DNA of 64,000 bases from Shinella zoogloeoides (GCF_033705735.1 NZ_CP131130.1:2483001-2547000), one strand, 5' to 3'; counted from the stretch's first letter, positions 26,524 through 36,276 are shown. Notes: generated from the letters alone by a model not told the origin. Program-made: numbers and translations.

Positions 26524-28116
26524 TCAGTGCCCGCCGCCGCCCCCGACGCCCGATTGCGGCTTGCTGATCGCGAAGGCGCAGACGACGAGCGAGCCGAAGA
26601 GGACGGTCAGAAGCAGGAAGATATCGATGAAGGACAGGATATAGGCCTGCTGCTGCACCATGCCGGCCATCTGCTTGATGGCAATGGTCGGCCCGTCGAG
26701 GCCATGGGCGGAGAAGTTCGAGGCCATGTTGCGCAATTGCTCGACGGCGACCGGATTGCCCCACTGCACATGCTCGGACAGGCGCAGGTAATGTTCCTGC
26801 GAGCGCTGGGTGAGGATGGTGTTGATGACCGCAAGCCCCACCGCCCCGCCGAGGTTTCGCGTCAGGTTGAAGAGGCCGGAGGCGTTGCGGATGCGGTCGG
26901 GCGGCAGCGTGCCGAGCGCCACGTTGTTGATCGGCACCATGCAGATCATCAGCGAGACGCCGCGCAGGATCTGCGGCACCAGCAGCTCGTAGAAATCCCA
27001 GTCGGCGGTGAGCTGCGTCATCGACCATGTGCCGAGCGCGAAACCGCCGAAGCCCATCATCATCATGACGCGCGGATCGAGCCGCGAAGACATCATGCCG
27101 GCGATCGGCGCGGTGCAGAACATGGCAAGGCCCGAGACGAACATCGTCTCGCCGATCATCAGCGAATCGTAGCCGCGGATACGCCCGAGATAGAGCGGAT
27201 AGAGATAGGTGAGGCCATAGAGCCCGATGCCCATGACGAAAGAGAAGACCGAGCCGAAGGCGAAGTTGCGGTTGGCGAAGGCGCGCAGATCCACCACCGG
27301 GAACGGCACCTTGAAGGCCCGCCAGAAGAAGACGATGGCGCCGATGGCGACGGCAACAGAGCCGAGCACGATATGCTCGTCGCTGAACCAGTCCTTGTTG
27401 TTGCCCTCTTCCAGCACGTATTCGAGCGAGCCGAGGAACACCGCCATGGAGATGAGCCCCCACCAATCGAAGCGCTTCATCAGGCCGAATTCCGGCTTGT
27501 CGAAATCGATCAGGTTGAAGGTCAGGACCGTGACGATGATACCGGGAATGATGTTGACGAGGAACAGCCAGTGCCAGGAGAAGGCATGGCTGAGATAGCC
27601 GCCCACCGTCGGGCCGATGGTGGGGGCGAGCGTCGCGACGAGGCCGATCATCGGCGAGACGACGGAGCGCTTGGAGGGCGGGAAGATCGTGAAGGCGGCC
27701 GCGAAGACCGACGGGATCATGCCGCCGCCGATGAAGCCCTGGATGGCGCGATAGACGATCATCTGGTCGATGTTCGTCGCCGTCGCCGCAAGGGCGCTGG
27801 CGATCGTGAAGCCGGCAGCCGAGAAGCTGAACAGCACGCGCGTCGAGACGATGCGCGCCAGCGTGCCCGACAGCGGGATCATGATGACTTCGGCGATCAG
27901 GTAGGAGGTCTGCACCCAGGCGATCTCGTCCGCGCCCGCGCCGAGGCCCGCCTGGATCTCCGAAAGCGAGGCCGAGACGATCTGGATGTCGAGGATCGAC
28001 ATGAACATGCCGAAGACCATCGCGAAGAACGCGATGACGCGGCGGACGGGAACCTTGTCGGCATGGGCGGGCGCGCCCGCAAATGCGCCGGCAGTCGGTT
28101 GAGCGGTCGCGGCCAT
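26524..28116 (-). CDS. emrB: DHA2-family multidrug efflux permease (EmrB type)
   Basis: 530 residues with about fourteen membrane helices. Marks of the DHA2 group are FMSILDIQIVSASL in helix 1, WVQTSYLIAEVIMIPLSG, the motif C-like GGGMIPSVFAAAF near residue 135, and GPTVGGYLSHAFSWHWLFLVN near 175. It would form a tripartite pump with the EmrA-type adaptor encoded upstream. The gene ends in a Gly/His-rich tail. A long perfect hairpin lies directly before its ribosome site. Confidence 0.94.
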   Translation of the reverse strand: MAATAQPTAGAFAGAPAHADKVPVRRVIAFFAMVFGMFMSILDIQIVSASLSEIQAGLGAGADEIAWVQTSYLIAEVIMIPLSGTLARIVSTRVLFSFSAAGFTIASALAATATNIDQMIVYRAIQGFIGGGMIPSVFAAAFTIFPPSKRSVVSPMIGLVATLAPTIGPTVGGYLSHAFSWHWLFLVNIIPGIIVTVLTFNLIDFDKPEFGLMKRFDWWGLISMAVFLGSLEYVLEEGNNKDWFSDEHIVLGSVAVAIGAIVFFWRAFKVPFPVVDLRAFANRNFAFGSVFSFVMGIGLYGLTYLYPLYLGRIRGYDSLMIGETMFVSGLAMFCTAPIAGMMSSRLDPRVMMMMGFGGFALGTWSMTQLTADWDFYELLVPQILRGVSLMICMVPINNVALGTLPPDRIRNASGLFNLTRNLGGAVGLAVINTILTQRSQEHYLRLSEHVQWGNPVAVEQLRNMASNFSAHGLDGPTIAIKQMAGMVQQQAYILSFIDIFLLLTVLFGSLVVCAFAISKPQSGVGGGGGH

Positions 28117-28138
28117 GGCCCGCGCTCCCTTGCTGGAG

Positions 28139-28176
28139 CATCTAGCGGCCGGGTGTCGTCACCCGGCCGCTAGATG
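28139..28176. promoter_or_regulatory. Perfect 17-base-pair hairpin between emrA and emrB
   Basis: CATCTAGCGGCCGGGTG and its exact complement are separated by only TCGT. In the mRNA this makes a very stable stem 22 bases past the emrA stop and just before the emrB ribosome site. No T run follows on the minus strand, so it is not a standard terminator. It may stabilise the emrA part of the transcript or tune the ratio of adaptor to pump. Confidence 0.7.
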
Positions 28177-28198
28177 CGGTAAACGTTGGATCCGAAAA

Positions 28199-29410
28199 TT
28201 ACTCGGCCGTCGCGGCGACCGCCGAGCCCGCGGGGGCCGTGCGGCTGTCGACATCGACGACCACGCTCAGGCCCGCACGAAGCTTGCCGCTGTCCAGCGC
28301 TTCCTTCGGAAGGGCGATGCGGACCGGCACGCGCTGCGTGACCTTGGTGAAGTTGCCCGTCGCGTTCTCCGCCGGCAGCAGCGAGAAGACCGAGCCGGAA
28401 GCCGGTGCGATCGAGGACACGGTGCCGAGGATGTCGTCGTCCTCATAGGCATCGACATGCAGGTGCACCTTCGAGCCGGGCACGAGATGGGCGATCTGCG
28501 TTTCCTTGAAGTTCGCCTCGACATAGAGGTCCGTCACCGGAACCAGCGCGGCAAGGCGCTGGCCGGCCGAGACGAGGTCGCCGACCTGCACGGAGACATT
28601 GCCGACGACGCCGTCGTAGGGCGCCTTCAGCACGGTGAAGCCGAGGTCGCGCGCGGCCTTGTCGCGGGCAAGCTCGAGCGTGCGGATGCCGCTCTCGGAC
28701 TCGGCGCGCTGGGCCTGGAGGACAGCGATATTCGCCTTTGCGGACACGATATTGGCATCCGCGCCGACGAGGTTCGCCTTGGCCTGGTCGAGTGCCACCG
28801 TGGCGCTGTCGAGCGAGGCGGTGGTGCCGACGGCCTTGGCATTCAGTTCCTTGGCGCGCTTTTCGGCGACTTCCGCGCCGTTGAGCGCGGCCTGGTAGGC
28901 GGTCTTCTGGGCTTCCGCCTGGGCAAGGCTCGCCTTCGCGCCGTCGATCTGCGCATCGATGCGGTCGAGCGCCAGCTTCTGGGTGGCGATTTGCGCCTCG
29001 GCCTGCTCCTTGGCAAGACGATAGTCGCCGTCGTCGAGCGTGACGAGCGGCTCACCGGCCTTGACCGTCTGGTTGGCGACGACATTGACCGCGGCCACAT
29101 AGCCGGAGACCTTCGGCGAGATCGAGGCGATATCGCCCTCGATATAGGCGTCGTCGGTCGAGATCATGAAGCGGCCATGCGTCCACCACTGGTAGCCGTA
29201 CCAGCCGGCGGCGGCGAGCAGCGCAAGGCCGAGGATCGGCAGCATCATGCGGCGGCCGCCCTTCTTCTTCTCGGGCTGCGCAGCCACGGCCTCGGGCGCC
29301 GCGGCCTCCGCCGTCGTCACCGGCCGGGCCTCCGCGGTCTCGGCTTCAAAATCGTCGTTGACCGGGCGAACCTTCGCCGTGCCGGCGCCATGGGAAGTCG
29401 ACATGCGCAT
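28199..29410 (-). CDS. emrA: HlyD/EmrA-family membrane-fusion protein
   Basis: 403 residues. A short basic/acidic cytoplasmic tail is followed by one membrane anchor (MMLPILGLALLAAAGWYGY, residues about 55-75). The periplasmic part has the STDDAYIEGDIASISPKVSGYV lipoyl/barrel entry characteristic of EmrA, a long coiled-coil hairpin rich in Ala, Gln and Glu (residues about 135-255), and the return strand APYDGVVGNVSVQVGDLVSAG. It bridges the pump to an outer-membrane channel not encoded here. It is the first gene of the emrAB operon, divergent from tetR. Confidence 0.93.
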   Translation of the reverse strand: MRMSTSHGAGTAKVRPVNDDFEAETAEARPVTTAEAAAPEAVAAQPEKKKGGRRMMLPILGLALLAAAGWYGYQWWTHGRFMISTDDAYIEGDIASISPKVSGYVAAVNVVANQTVKAGEPLVTLDDGDYRLAKEQAEAQIATQKLALDRIDAQIDGAKASLAQAEAQKTAYQAALNGAEVAEKRAKELNAKAVGTTASLDSATVALDQAKANLVGADANIVSAKANIAVLQAQRAESESGIRTLELARDKAARDLGFTVLKAPYDGVVGNVSVQVGDLVSAGQRLAALVPVTDLYVEANFKETQIAHLVPGSKVHLHVDAYEDDDILGTVSSIAPASGSVFSLLPAENATGNFTKVTQRVPVRIALPKEALDSGKLRAGLSVVVDVDSRTAPAGSAVAATAE

Positions 29411-29450
29411 GCCACCATTCTCGGGGTGAAATTTACAAATTAACTGAACT

Positions 29451-29464
29451 GAACCGTTCGGTTC
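29451..29464. promoter_or_regulatory. TetR operator, site 1 (next to emrA)
   Basis: GAACCGTTCGGTTC pairs GAACCG with CGGTTC around two bases. It lies 40 bases before the emrA start, where it can block emrA transcription. It shares the GAACC/GGTTC half-sites with site 2. Confidence 0.7.
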
Positions 29465-29504
29465 GATTTGACATAGTCCTCTTTTTCCCGCATATCAAGT
29501 GAAA

Positions 29505-29522
29505 TCGAACCGGGTGGTTCGA
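29505..29522. promoter_or_regulatory. TetR operator, site 2 (next to tetR)
   Basis: TCGAACC and GGTTCGA enclose GGGT, a perfect seven-base inverted repeat 37 bases before the tetR start. Its likeness to site 1 points to one repressor binding both and controlling the pump and itself. Confidence 0.7.
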
Positions 29523-29558
29523 AATACTTCACATCAGGCTTTGCGCACAGGAACGGAG

Positions 29559-30218
29559 ATGCATACGACGGAAGACAAGATGGCTGCCCCCCATGCAGGT
29601 CGCCGCGTGGCGGGCGAGGACCCCGCCAAGCGCGAGCAGATCCTCGACGGGGCCAAGCGCGTGTTCATGGAGCAGGGCTTCGAAGCGGCCAGCATGAACG
29701 ACATCACGCGCGCCGCCGGCGTCTCCAAGGGCACGATCTACGTTTATTTCGAGAACAAGGAAGACCTGTTCGGCTACATGATCGAGCGCGAGCGCAACCG
29801 CATCACCGAGACGGTCCGCCACGTGCTCGACGGAAAGAAGCCGATCACCGAGACTTTGGCCGATTTCGGCGTGCTCTTCGCCACCCACATGACGGCGGAC
29901 CAGACGATCCGCGCCATGCGCATGGTGATCGCCGCCAACCATCGCCTGCCGATGCTCTGTAGTCGCTTCTTCTCCGCGACGCCGATCAATCCCGTCTCGG
30001 TGCTGCAGGAATATCTCGACCGCCAGGCGGCCGAGGGCATCATCGCATGCGAGGATACCACGCATGCCGCCAAGCAGTTCATCGAGCTCACCACGGTCGG
30101 CCTCTTCAAGCCGCGCATCTTCGGCGCGATGGAGGAGGTGCCCTCGCGGGCGACGATCGAGAAGAACGTCACCTCCGCCATCCGCATGTTCCTCGCCGCC
30201 TACGGCGCGAAGCCTTGA
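29559..30218 (+). CDS. TetR-family repressor of the EmrAB pump
   Basis: 219 residues. The helix-turn-helix lies at about residues 25-70 ([25 protein letters not shown], broken here as two helices, then [19 protein letters not shown]). The C-terminal helical domain would sense the drug or its signal. GGAG lies just before the ATG; the frame is open to 29499 but that part covers operator site 2 and has no ribosome site. It is divergent from emrAB with two matching operators between. Confidence 0.92.
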   Translation: MHTTEDKMAAPHAGRRVAGEDPAKREQILDGAKRVFMEQGFEAASMNDITRAAGVSKGTIYVYFENKEDLFGYMIERERNRITETVRHVLDGKKPITETLADFGVLFATHMTADQTIRAMRMVIAANHRLPMLCSRFFSATPINPVSVLQEYLDRQAAEGIIACEDTTHAAKQFIELTTVGLFKPRIFGAMEEVPSRATIEKNVTSAIRMFLAAYGAKP

Positions 30219-30285
30219 GAAGCGCCGGCAACCCGCGCATCAGATGACGAAATCGTGATATTCGCCGGAACGGCGGCCCGCTCGC

Positions 30286-30313
30286 TTGTCAGCGGCCGGA
30301 TTCTGCATAAATA
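30286..30313 (+). promoter_or_regulatory. Candidate sigma-70 promoter for the TerC-family gene
   Basis: TTGTCA and TAAATA are spaced 16 bases apart, 40 bases before the start codon of the next gene. This is a reasonable housekeeping promoter; no operator is visible. Confidence 0.4.
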
Positions 30314-30352
30314 CGGAAGTCCATACCCGTATTCATGGAGAGGAAAGACCGG

Positions 30353-31102
30353 ATGGACAGCATTCTTGCGCTCATGCAAGACCCGGCCGCCTGGATCGCA
30401 CTCGTCACGCTCGTCGTGATGGAAGTGGTTCTCGGCATCGACAACCTCATCTTCATCTCGATCCTGACCAACAAGCTGCCCGCCGAGCATCGCGTGCAGG
30501 CCCGCCGCATCGGCATCGGCCTTGCGCTCGTCATGCGTCTCGCGCTGCTCGGCACCGTCGCCTGGATCGTCCAGCTGACGACGCCGGTCTTCACGCTGTT
30601 CGATCACGGCTTCTCGTGGAAGGACATGATCCTGATCGCCGGTGGCCTCTTCCTCGTCTGGAAGGCGACGAAGGAGATCCACCACAATGTCGACCCGGTC
30701 GACCACAAGGAGGACATGGTCGGCGGCGCGGTCACCACGTCGTTCGCCGCTGCCATCGGCCAGATCCTGCTGCTCGACCTCGTCTTCTCGATCGACAGCA
30801 TCATCACCGCCGTCGGCATGACGCCGCATCTGCCCATCATGGTGGTCGCCGTGCTCGTGGCCGTCGCCGTCATGCTGCTGGCCGCGACGCCGCTCGCCAA
30901 CTTCATCGAGAAGAACCCGACCATCGTCATGCTGGCGCTGGCCTTCCTGCTGATGATCGGCACGACGCTGATCGCCGAAGGCATGGGCTTCCATGTGCCC
31001 AAGGGCTACATCTACGCCGCCATGGCCTTCTCGGCACTCGTCGAATTGCTGAACATGCTCTCGCGCAATGCCCGGCAGAAGAGCAGGGGCGCGAGCCATT
31101 GA
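30353..31102 (+). CDS. TerC-family integral membrane protein
   Basis: 249 residues with about seven helices. Family signatures are the acidic membrane motifs [15 protein letters not shown] near residue 25 and [17 protein letters not shown] near residue 140. TerC/Alx-type proteins are linked to manganese export and to loading manganese onto secreted enzymes, and some to tellurite resistance. GGAGAGGAAAG lies before MDSILAL; six extra in-frame codons upstream are possible. No yybP-ykoY-type riboswitch was recognised before it. A perfect terminator follows. Confidence 0.9.
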   Translation: MDSILALMQDPAAWIALVTLVVMEVVLGIDNLIFISILTNKLPAEHRVQARRIGIGLALVMRLALLGTVAWIVQLTTPVFTLFDHGFSWKDMILIAGGLFLVWKATKEIHHNVDPVDHKEDMVGGAVTTSFAAAIGQILLLDLVFSIDSIITAVGMTPHLPIMVVAVLVAVAVMLLAATPLANFIEKNPTIVMLALAFLLMIGTTLIAEGMGFHVPKGYIYAAMAFSALVELLNMLSRNARQKSRGASH

Positions 31103-31108
31103 AACAGG

Positions 31109-31140
31109 AACCGGCGGGGCCTTCACCCCGCCGGTTTTGT
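31109..31140 (+). terminator. Intrinsic terminator after the TerC-family gene
   Basis: Perfect 11-base stem (AACCGGCGGGG and CCCCGCCGGTT) with a six-base loop, then TTGTTTTG. The remaining 255 bases to the next start show no gene. Confidence 0.88.
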
Positions 31141-31396
31141 TTTGGGAACCGTCGAAGACGGGCCGGACGGGTTGGGAGCTCGCCTGCCGTTTCGTCGGCC
31201 ACGGGGAGAAACCGGAAAAATCCCCGTGTTCTCCATCTCCGTCGTGTCCGGTTGACACGGCCCGCCTTCTCTTGGCAAATCTTCGGACGGGTGGATTGTT
31301 CCGCGAAAGTTTTGGACGGTTGCGCTGATCGTAGCGGAACCGGCAGGGCCTCAAGGGAATTCATGCCGCGCCTCACCCCGCCGCACGGACTGACAT

Positions 31397-33169
31397 ATGA
31401 CCCTTGAGCAGACCTCCGCCTTCGTCGTCATCGGGCTCATGATGGCGGCGTTCATATGGGGAAGGTTCCGCTACGATCTCGTCGCCTGCTGTTCGCTGCT
31501 GCTGGCGCTCGCCGTCGGCATCGTGCCCTTCGACAAGGCGTTTTCCGGCTTTTCCGACGATATCGTCATCATCGTCGGCAGCGCGCTGATGGTGAGCGCG
31601 GCGGTCGCCCGCTCCGGCATCGTCAATCTCGCGGTGAAGCGCTTCTTCCCGAACCTCACCTCCAAGCGCAGCCAGCTCGCCCTGCTGCTGGTCTCCGTCG
31701 CGGTGCTCTCGGCCTTCATCAAGAATATCGGCGCGCTCGCCATCATGATGCCGCTCGCCTTCCAGTTCGCCCGCAAATCCGGCACGCCCGCCTCGAAGTT
31801 CCTGATGCCGATGGCCTTCGCCGCCCTCCTCGGCGGCCTGATGACGCAGATCGGCACCTCGCCCAACATCGTCGTCTCGCGCCTTCGCCAGGAGATCGGC
31901 GGCGAGAGCTTCACCATGTTCGACTTCACGCCGGTCGGCGCGACGCTGACGGTCTGCGGCATCCTCTTCATGCTGTTCTTCAACCGCATCGTGCCCGAGC
32001 GCACCAACAAGAACGCCAGCATCGAGGAATCGCTGGAAGCGGCCGCCTATTCCTCCGACGCGACGGTGGTGGAAGGCTCGCCCGCCATCGGCAAGTCGCT
32101 CAACGAGGTGCTGCGCAACGGCGACGGCGACGTCATCGCGACCTCGATCATCCGCGGCCATGTGCATCTGACGCCCCTGCCGGACGTGCGCCTCATGGCA
32201 AACGACACGATCCTCATGGAAGGCACTGCGAGCGCCCTCGACAAGGTCGTCTCCACCGCCGGCCTGACGCTCTCCGGCCAGCCGATCCGTGCCGGGCGCG
32301 GCGAGGCCGGCGAGATCAGCGCCATCGAAGTCGTCGTCGGCAACGAGTCCCGCCTCATCGACATTTCCGCGCGCTCCATCGCGCTGTTCCATTCCTATGG
32401 CATCAACCTGCTCGCCGTCAGCCGGCAGGGCCAGCGCCTGCGCGAAAAGCTCTCCGAGGTGCGCCTTCGCCCCGGCGACGTGATCGTGGTGCAGGGCAAC
32501 AACCGGGCGCTGCCGACGCTGCTGCCCGAACTCGGCCTGCTCCCCCTCGCCCAGCGCGAAATCCTGCTCGGCGCGCCGCGCAAGGCGATCATCCCCGTTC
32601 TGGTGCTGATCGCCGCCATGGCCTCCACCGCGCTCGGCCTCGTGCCGGTCGCCACCGGCTTCTTCGCCGCCGCCGTCGCCATGGTGCTGTTCCGCGCCGT
32701 GCCGCTGCGCGAGGCCTATGCGGCGCTGGACGGGCCTATCCTCGTCATGCTGGCCGCGCTCATCCCCGTTTCCGACAGCCTGCGCACGACGGGCGCCAGC
32801 GAACTCATCGCTGGCTGGCTCGGCGATATCGCCGTGCACCTGCCGCCCTTCGGCGCGCTCACTCTCATCCTGCTGACCGCGATGGCGGTGACGCCGTTCC
32901 TCAACAATGCCGCGACGGTGCTGGTGATGGCGCCGATCGCGGCGAGCTTCGCGGGCGCCCTGCACTACAGGCCCGAGGCCTTCCTGATGGCCGTGGCGAT
33001 CGGCGCGGGCTGCGACTTCCTGACCCCCGTCGGCCACCAGTGCAACACGCTGGTCATGGGCCCGGGCGGCTACAAGTTCGCCGACTATCCGCGCGTCGGC
33101 CTGCCGCTCTCCGTCCTCATCGTCATCGTCAGCGTACCGACACTGCTCTACGTCTGGCCGGTGCAGTAG
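31397..33169 (+). CDS. SLC13-family permease with two RCK-C (TrkA-C) domains
   Basis: 590 residues. Membrane helices occur at about 1-200 and 390-590, with the family motifs AFIKNIGALAIMMPLAF and LLGGLMTQIGTSPNIVVS in the first half and VTPFLNNAATVLVMAPIA and DFLTPVGHQCNTLVMGPGGY in the second. Between them, residues about 215-375 hold two TrkA-C domains (VVEGSPAIGKSLNEVLRNGD and INLLAVSRQGQRLREKL), which in relatives bind nucleotides or ions and gate transport. Substrates in this group include sulfate, phosphate or dicarboxylates. It stands alone. Confidence 0.9.
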   Translation: MTLEQTSAFVVIGLMMAAFIWGRFRYDLVACCSLLLALAVGIVPFDKAFSGFSDDIVIIVGSALMVSAAVARSGIVNLAVKRFFPNLTSKRSQLALLLVSVAVLSAFIKNIGALAIMMPLAFQFARKSGTPASKFLMPMAFAALLGGLMTQIGTSPNIVVSRLRQEIGGESFTMFDFTPVGATLTVCGILFMLFFNRIVPERTNKNASIEESLEAAAYSSDATVVEGSPAIGKSLNEVLRNGDGDVIATSIIRGHVHLTPLPDVRLMANDTILMEGTASALDKVVSTAGLTLSGQPIRAGRGEAGEISAIEVVVGNESRLIDISARSIALFHSYGINLLAVSRQGQRLREKLSEVRLRPGDVIVVQGNNRALPTLLPELGLLPLAQREILLGAPRKAIIPVLVLIAAMASTALGLVPVATGFFAAAVAMVLFRAVPLREAYAALDGPILVMLAALIPVSDSLRTTGASELIAGWLGDIAVHLPPFGALTLILLTAMAVTPFLNNAATVLVMAPIAASFAGALHYRPEAFLMAVAIGAGCDFLTPVGHQCNTLVMGPGGYKFADYPRVGLPLSVLIVIVSVPTLLYVWPVQ

Positions 33170-33302
33170 CCGGGCCCGAGTTTTTCTTGACGCGCCGGGC
33201 TGAATATGGTCTCACCCAGCCCAATGGATTGCCTTTTGCCGCCATTCGAAACGGCGAAAAACCGGGCTCTCCCCTCCTGAAATGTCAAGACAGGCCCAAC
33301 CC

Positions 33303-34760
33303 ATGAGCACTTCCGGCGTTCGCGTCCGCATCGCACCCTCCCCGACCGGCGAGCCGCATGTCGGCACCGCCTATATTGCGCTGTTCAACTACCTCTTCGC
33401 CAAGAAGAACAACGGCACCTTCATCCTGCGCATCGAGGACACGGACGCCACGCGTTCGACGCCGGAATTCGAGCAGAAGGTGCTGGACGCGCTGAAATGG
33501 TGTGGCCTGGAATGGTCGGAAGGCCCCGATATCGGCGGCCCCTACGGTCCCTACCGCCAGTCCGACCGCAAGGACATCTACCGTCCCTATGTCGACAAGA
33601 TCGTCGCCAACGGCCACGGCTTCAAGTGTTTCTGCACGCCCGAGCGGCTGGAGCAGATGCGCGAGGCGCAGCGCGCCGCCGGCAAGCCGCCGAAATACGA
33701 CGGCCTGTGCCTCCACCTTTCCGCCGAGGAAGTGACGAAGCGCGTCGACGCCGGCGAGCCGCATGTCGTGCGCATGAAGATCCCGACCGAGGGCTCATGC
33801 AGGTTCGTCGACGGCGTCTACGGCCCGGTGGAGATTCCGTGGGATGCGGTCGACATGCAGGTTTTGCTGAAGGCCGACGGCATGCCGACCTACCACATGG
33901 CGAACGTGGTCGACGACCACCTGATGAAGATCACCCATGTGGCGCGCGGCGAAGAATGGCTCGCCTCGGTGCCCAAGCACATCCTCATCTATCAATATCT
34001 CGGCCTCGAGCCGCCGGTCTTCATGCACCTGTCGCTGATGCGTAATCACGACAAATCGAAACTCTCGAAACGCAAGAACCCGACCTCGATCTCCTACTAT
34101 TCGGCGCTCGGCTACCTGCCGGAAGCGCTGATGAACTTCCTCGGCCTGTTCTTCATCCAGATATCCGAAGGCGAAGAGCTGCTGACCATGGATCAGCTCG
34201 CCGAGAAGTTCGATCCGGAGAACCTTTCCAAGGCCGGCGCGATCTTCGACATCCAGAAGCTCGACTGGCTGAACGGCCGCTGGCTGCGCGAGCAGCTCAC
34301 CGAAGAAGACTTCATGCAGCGCGTGCTGGAATGGGCGATGGAGAACAACCGCATCCGCGACGGCCTCAAGCTGTCGCAGTCGCGCATCTCCAAGCTCGGC
34401 GAGCTGCCGGACCTTGCCGGCTTCCTCTTGAAGTCGGACCTCGGCCTGACGCCGGAAGCCTTCGCCAAGGTGAAGTCGACGCCGGAAGAGATTCTGGAAG
34501 TGCTGAACCAGGTGCAGCCGGACCTCGAAAAGATGCCGGAATGGACTGTCGAGAGCATCGAGGCGGAACTGCGCGCCAGCGCCGACCGGCTCGGCAAGAA
34601 GCTCAAGGTCGTGGTGGCTCCGCTCTTCGTCGCCGTCTCCGGCTCGTCGCGCTCGCTGCCGCTCTTCGACTCGATGGCCATCCTCGGCCGCTCCGTCGTG
34701 CGCCAGCGCCTGAAGGTCGCCGCGCAGGTCGTGGCCTCCATGGTCGGCAGCGGAAAGTAA
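33303..34760 (+). CDS. gltX: Glutamyl-tRNA synthetase
   Basis: 485 residues, class I synthetase. The HIGH-type motif is APSPTGEPHVGTAY near residue 10, and the KMSKS-type loop is DKSKLSKRKNP near residue 255. FILRIEDTDATRS is the glutamate-pocket signature. Many alphaproteobacteria carry two gltX copies, one charging tRNA-Gln for later amidation; this copy cannot be assigned by eye. It lies 13 bases before lysS, so the two synthetases are likely co-transcribed. An in-frame ATG seven codons earlier is possible but gives an atypical start. Confidence 0.95.
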   Translation: MSTSGVRVRIAPSPTGEPHVGTAYIALFNYLFAKKNNGTFILRIEDTDATRSTPEFEQKVLDALKWCGLEWSEGPDIGGPYGPYRQSDRKDIYRPYVDKIVANGHGFKCFCTPERLEQMREAQRAAGKPPKYDGLCLHLSAEEVTKRVDAGEPHVVRMKIPTEGSCRFVDGVYGPVEIPWDAVDMQVLLKADGMPTYHMANVVDDHLMKITHVARGEEWLASVPKHILIYQYLGLEPPVFMHLSLMRNHDKSKLSKRKNPTSISYYSALGYLPEALMNFLGLFFIQISEGEELLTMDQLAEKFDPENLSKAGAIFDIQKLDWLNGRWLREQLTEEDFMQRVLEWAMENNRIRDGLKLSQSRISKLGELPDLAGFLLKSDLGLTPEAFAKVKSTPEEILEVLNQVQPDLEKMPEWTVESIEAELRASADRLGKKLKVVVAPLFVAVSGSSRSLPLFDSMAILGRSVVRQRLKVAAQVVASMVGSGK

Positions 34761-34773
34761 GGAACGAACAAGA

Positions 34774-36267
34774 ATGAACGACAAGACAGAAACCGCCCTC
34801 TCCTCCGATCCGACGGAAGTCCGCCGCCAGAAGCTCGCCCAGCTGCGCGAAACGATCGGCGACGTCTATCCGGCGCATTTCCACCGCACGATGACCAATG
34901 CGGAGCTTGCGGAAAAGTACGAGGGACTGGAGCTCGACACGGAGAGCGGCGACATCGTGACCGTCGCCGGCCGCGTCTATTCCTCGCGCAATTCCGGCAT
35001 GTTCATGGATATCCATGACGCCTCGGGCAAGATCCAGATCTTCAGCCACAAGGACACGACGCCGGAGGAGGCCCGCAACCTGCTGCCGATGATCGACCTC
35101 GGCGACATTATCGGCGTGACCGGCGCGGTGCGCCGCACCAAGCGCGGCGAGCTGACGATCAATGCCCATGAGATCGTCATGCTGACGAAGTCGCTTCTTC
35201 CCATGCCGGAGAAGTGGAATGGCATTGCCGACATCGAGATCCGCTATCGCAAGCGCCACCTCGATATCATGAGCAACGAGGAGTCCAAGCTCCGCTTCCA
35301 GCAGCGCTCGAAGATCGTTTCCGGCATCCGCCGCTTCATGGAGAACGACGGCTTCATGGAAGTCGAGACGCCCATGCTGCATTCGGTCTATGGCGGCGCG
35401 ACGGCCGAGCCCTTCAAGACGCACCACAACACGCTGAAGCTGGACATGTTCCTGCGCATCGCGCCGGAACTGTTCCTCAAGCGCACGCTGGTCTCCGGCC
35501 TCACCGACAAGGTGTTCGAGATCAACCGCAACTTCCGTAACGAGGGCGTGTCGACAAGGCACAATCCCGAATTCACGATGATGGAGTGCTACTGGGCCTA
35601 TGCCGACTACGAGGACATCATGGACCTCGTGGAACGCCTGTTCGCCGAGCTTGCGGTGAAGATCCACGGCTCGACCGAATTCGCCTATGGCGACAAGGAA
35701 ATCTCCTTCAAGGGCCCGTTCAAGCGCGTGCCGATGCCCGATGCCGTCAAGGAAGCGACCGGCATCGACTTCCTCGCCATCAAGACGGACGAGGAAGCCC
35801 GCGCCGCCGCCAGGACCGCCGGCTTCGAGATCGAGAAGGACTGGACCTGGGGCGAATGCCTTGCCTTCATCTTCGAGGAGAAGGTCGAGCCGACGCTGAT
35901 CCAGCCGAGCCACGTCACGCATTTCCCGAAGGACATCTCGCCCTTCGCCAAGGAAGTGCCGGGCGAGCCGCGCCTCGTCGAGCGTTTCGAGACCTATTGC
36001 AACACCTGGGAACTCGGCAATGCCTTCTCCGAGCTGAACGACCCGGAAGAGCAGCGCGCCCGCATGGTCGAGCAGCTCGAGCAGGCCCATGCCCGCGGCG
36101 AGAAGGCCAAGCAGCTCGATGACGAGTTCCTCGACGCCATCGACCAGGGCATGCCGCCCGCCGGCGGCCTCGGCATCGGCGTCGACCGCCTGATCATGCT
36201 CCTGACCAACGCCCCGTCGATCCGCGACGTCATCCTCTTCCCGGCCCGCCGGGCGAAGGCGGACTGA
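34774..36267 (+). CDS. lysS: Lysyl-tRNA synthetase, class II
   Basis: 497 residues. The N-terminal anticodon-binding OB fold (VTVAGRVYSSRNSGMFMDIHD) is followed by the class II catalytic core: motif 1 IRRFMENDGFMEVETPML, motif 2 FRNEGVSTRHNPEFTMMECY and motif 3 GGLGIGVDRLIMLL. Many alphaproteobacteria use a class I lysine enzyme instead or as well, so the class II form deserves notice but is common in Rhizobiaceae. It follows gltX closely and is trailed by two tandem repeat units. Confidence 0.95.
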   Translation: MNDKTETALSSDPTEVRRQKLAQLRETIGDVYPAHFHRTMTNAELAEKYEGLELDTESGDIVTVAGRVYSSRNSGMFMDIHDASGKIQIFSHKDTTPEEARNLLPMIDLGDIIGVTGAVRRTKRGELTINAHEIVMLTKSLLPMPEKWNGIADIEIRYRKRHLDIMSNEESKLRFQQRSKIVSGIRRFMENDGFMEVETPMLHSVYGGATAEPFKTHHNTLKLDMFLRIAPELFLKRTLVSGLTDKVFEINRNFRNEGVSTRHNPEFTMMECYWAYADYEDIMDLVERLFAELAVKIHGSTEFAYGDKEISFKGPFKRVPMPDAVKEATGIDFLAIKTDEEARAAARTAGFEIEKDWTWGECLAFIFEEKVEPTLIQPSHVTHFPKDISPFAKEVPGEPRLVERFETYCNTWELGNAFSELNDPEEQRARMVEQLEQAHARGEKAKQLDDEFLDAIDQGMPPAGGLGIGVDRLIMLLTNAPSIRDVILFPARRAKAD

Positions 36268-36276
36268 GGGGCAAGA

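Noticed and set aside
23130..26567. Very long open frame of about 1145 codons on the plus strand, opposite xylB, lacI and the metallophosphoesterase gene
   Set aside because: High GC and strict codon use in the true genes leave the opposite strand free of stops. The product is low-complexity (Arg/Gly/Ala/Glu/His), crosses three well-identified genes and has no family motif.
30311..30332. ATACGG/CCGTAT hairpin before the TerC-family gene as a manganese riboswitch
   Set aside because: The stem is only six bases and the leader is too short for a yybP-ykoY element; none of its conserved loops was found.
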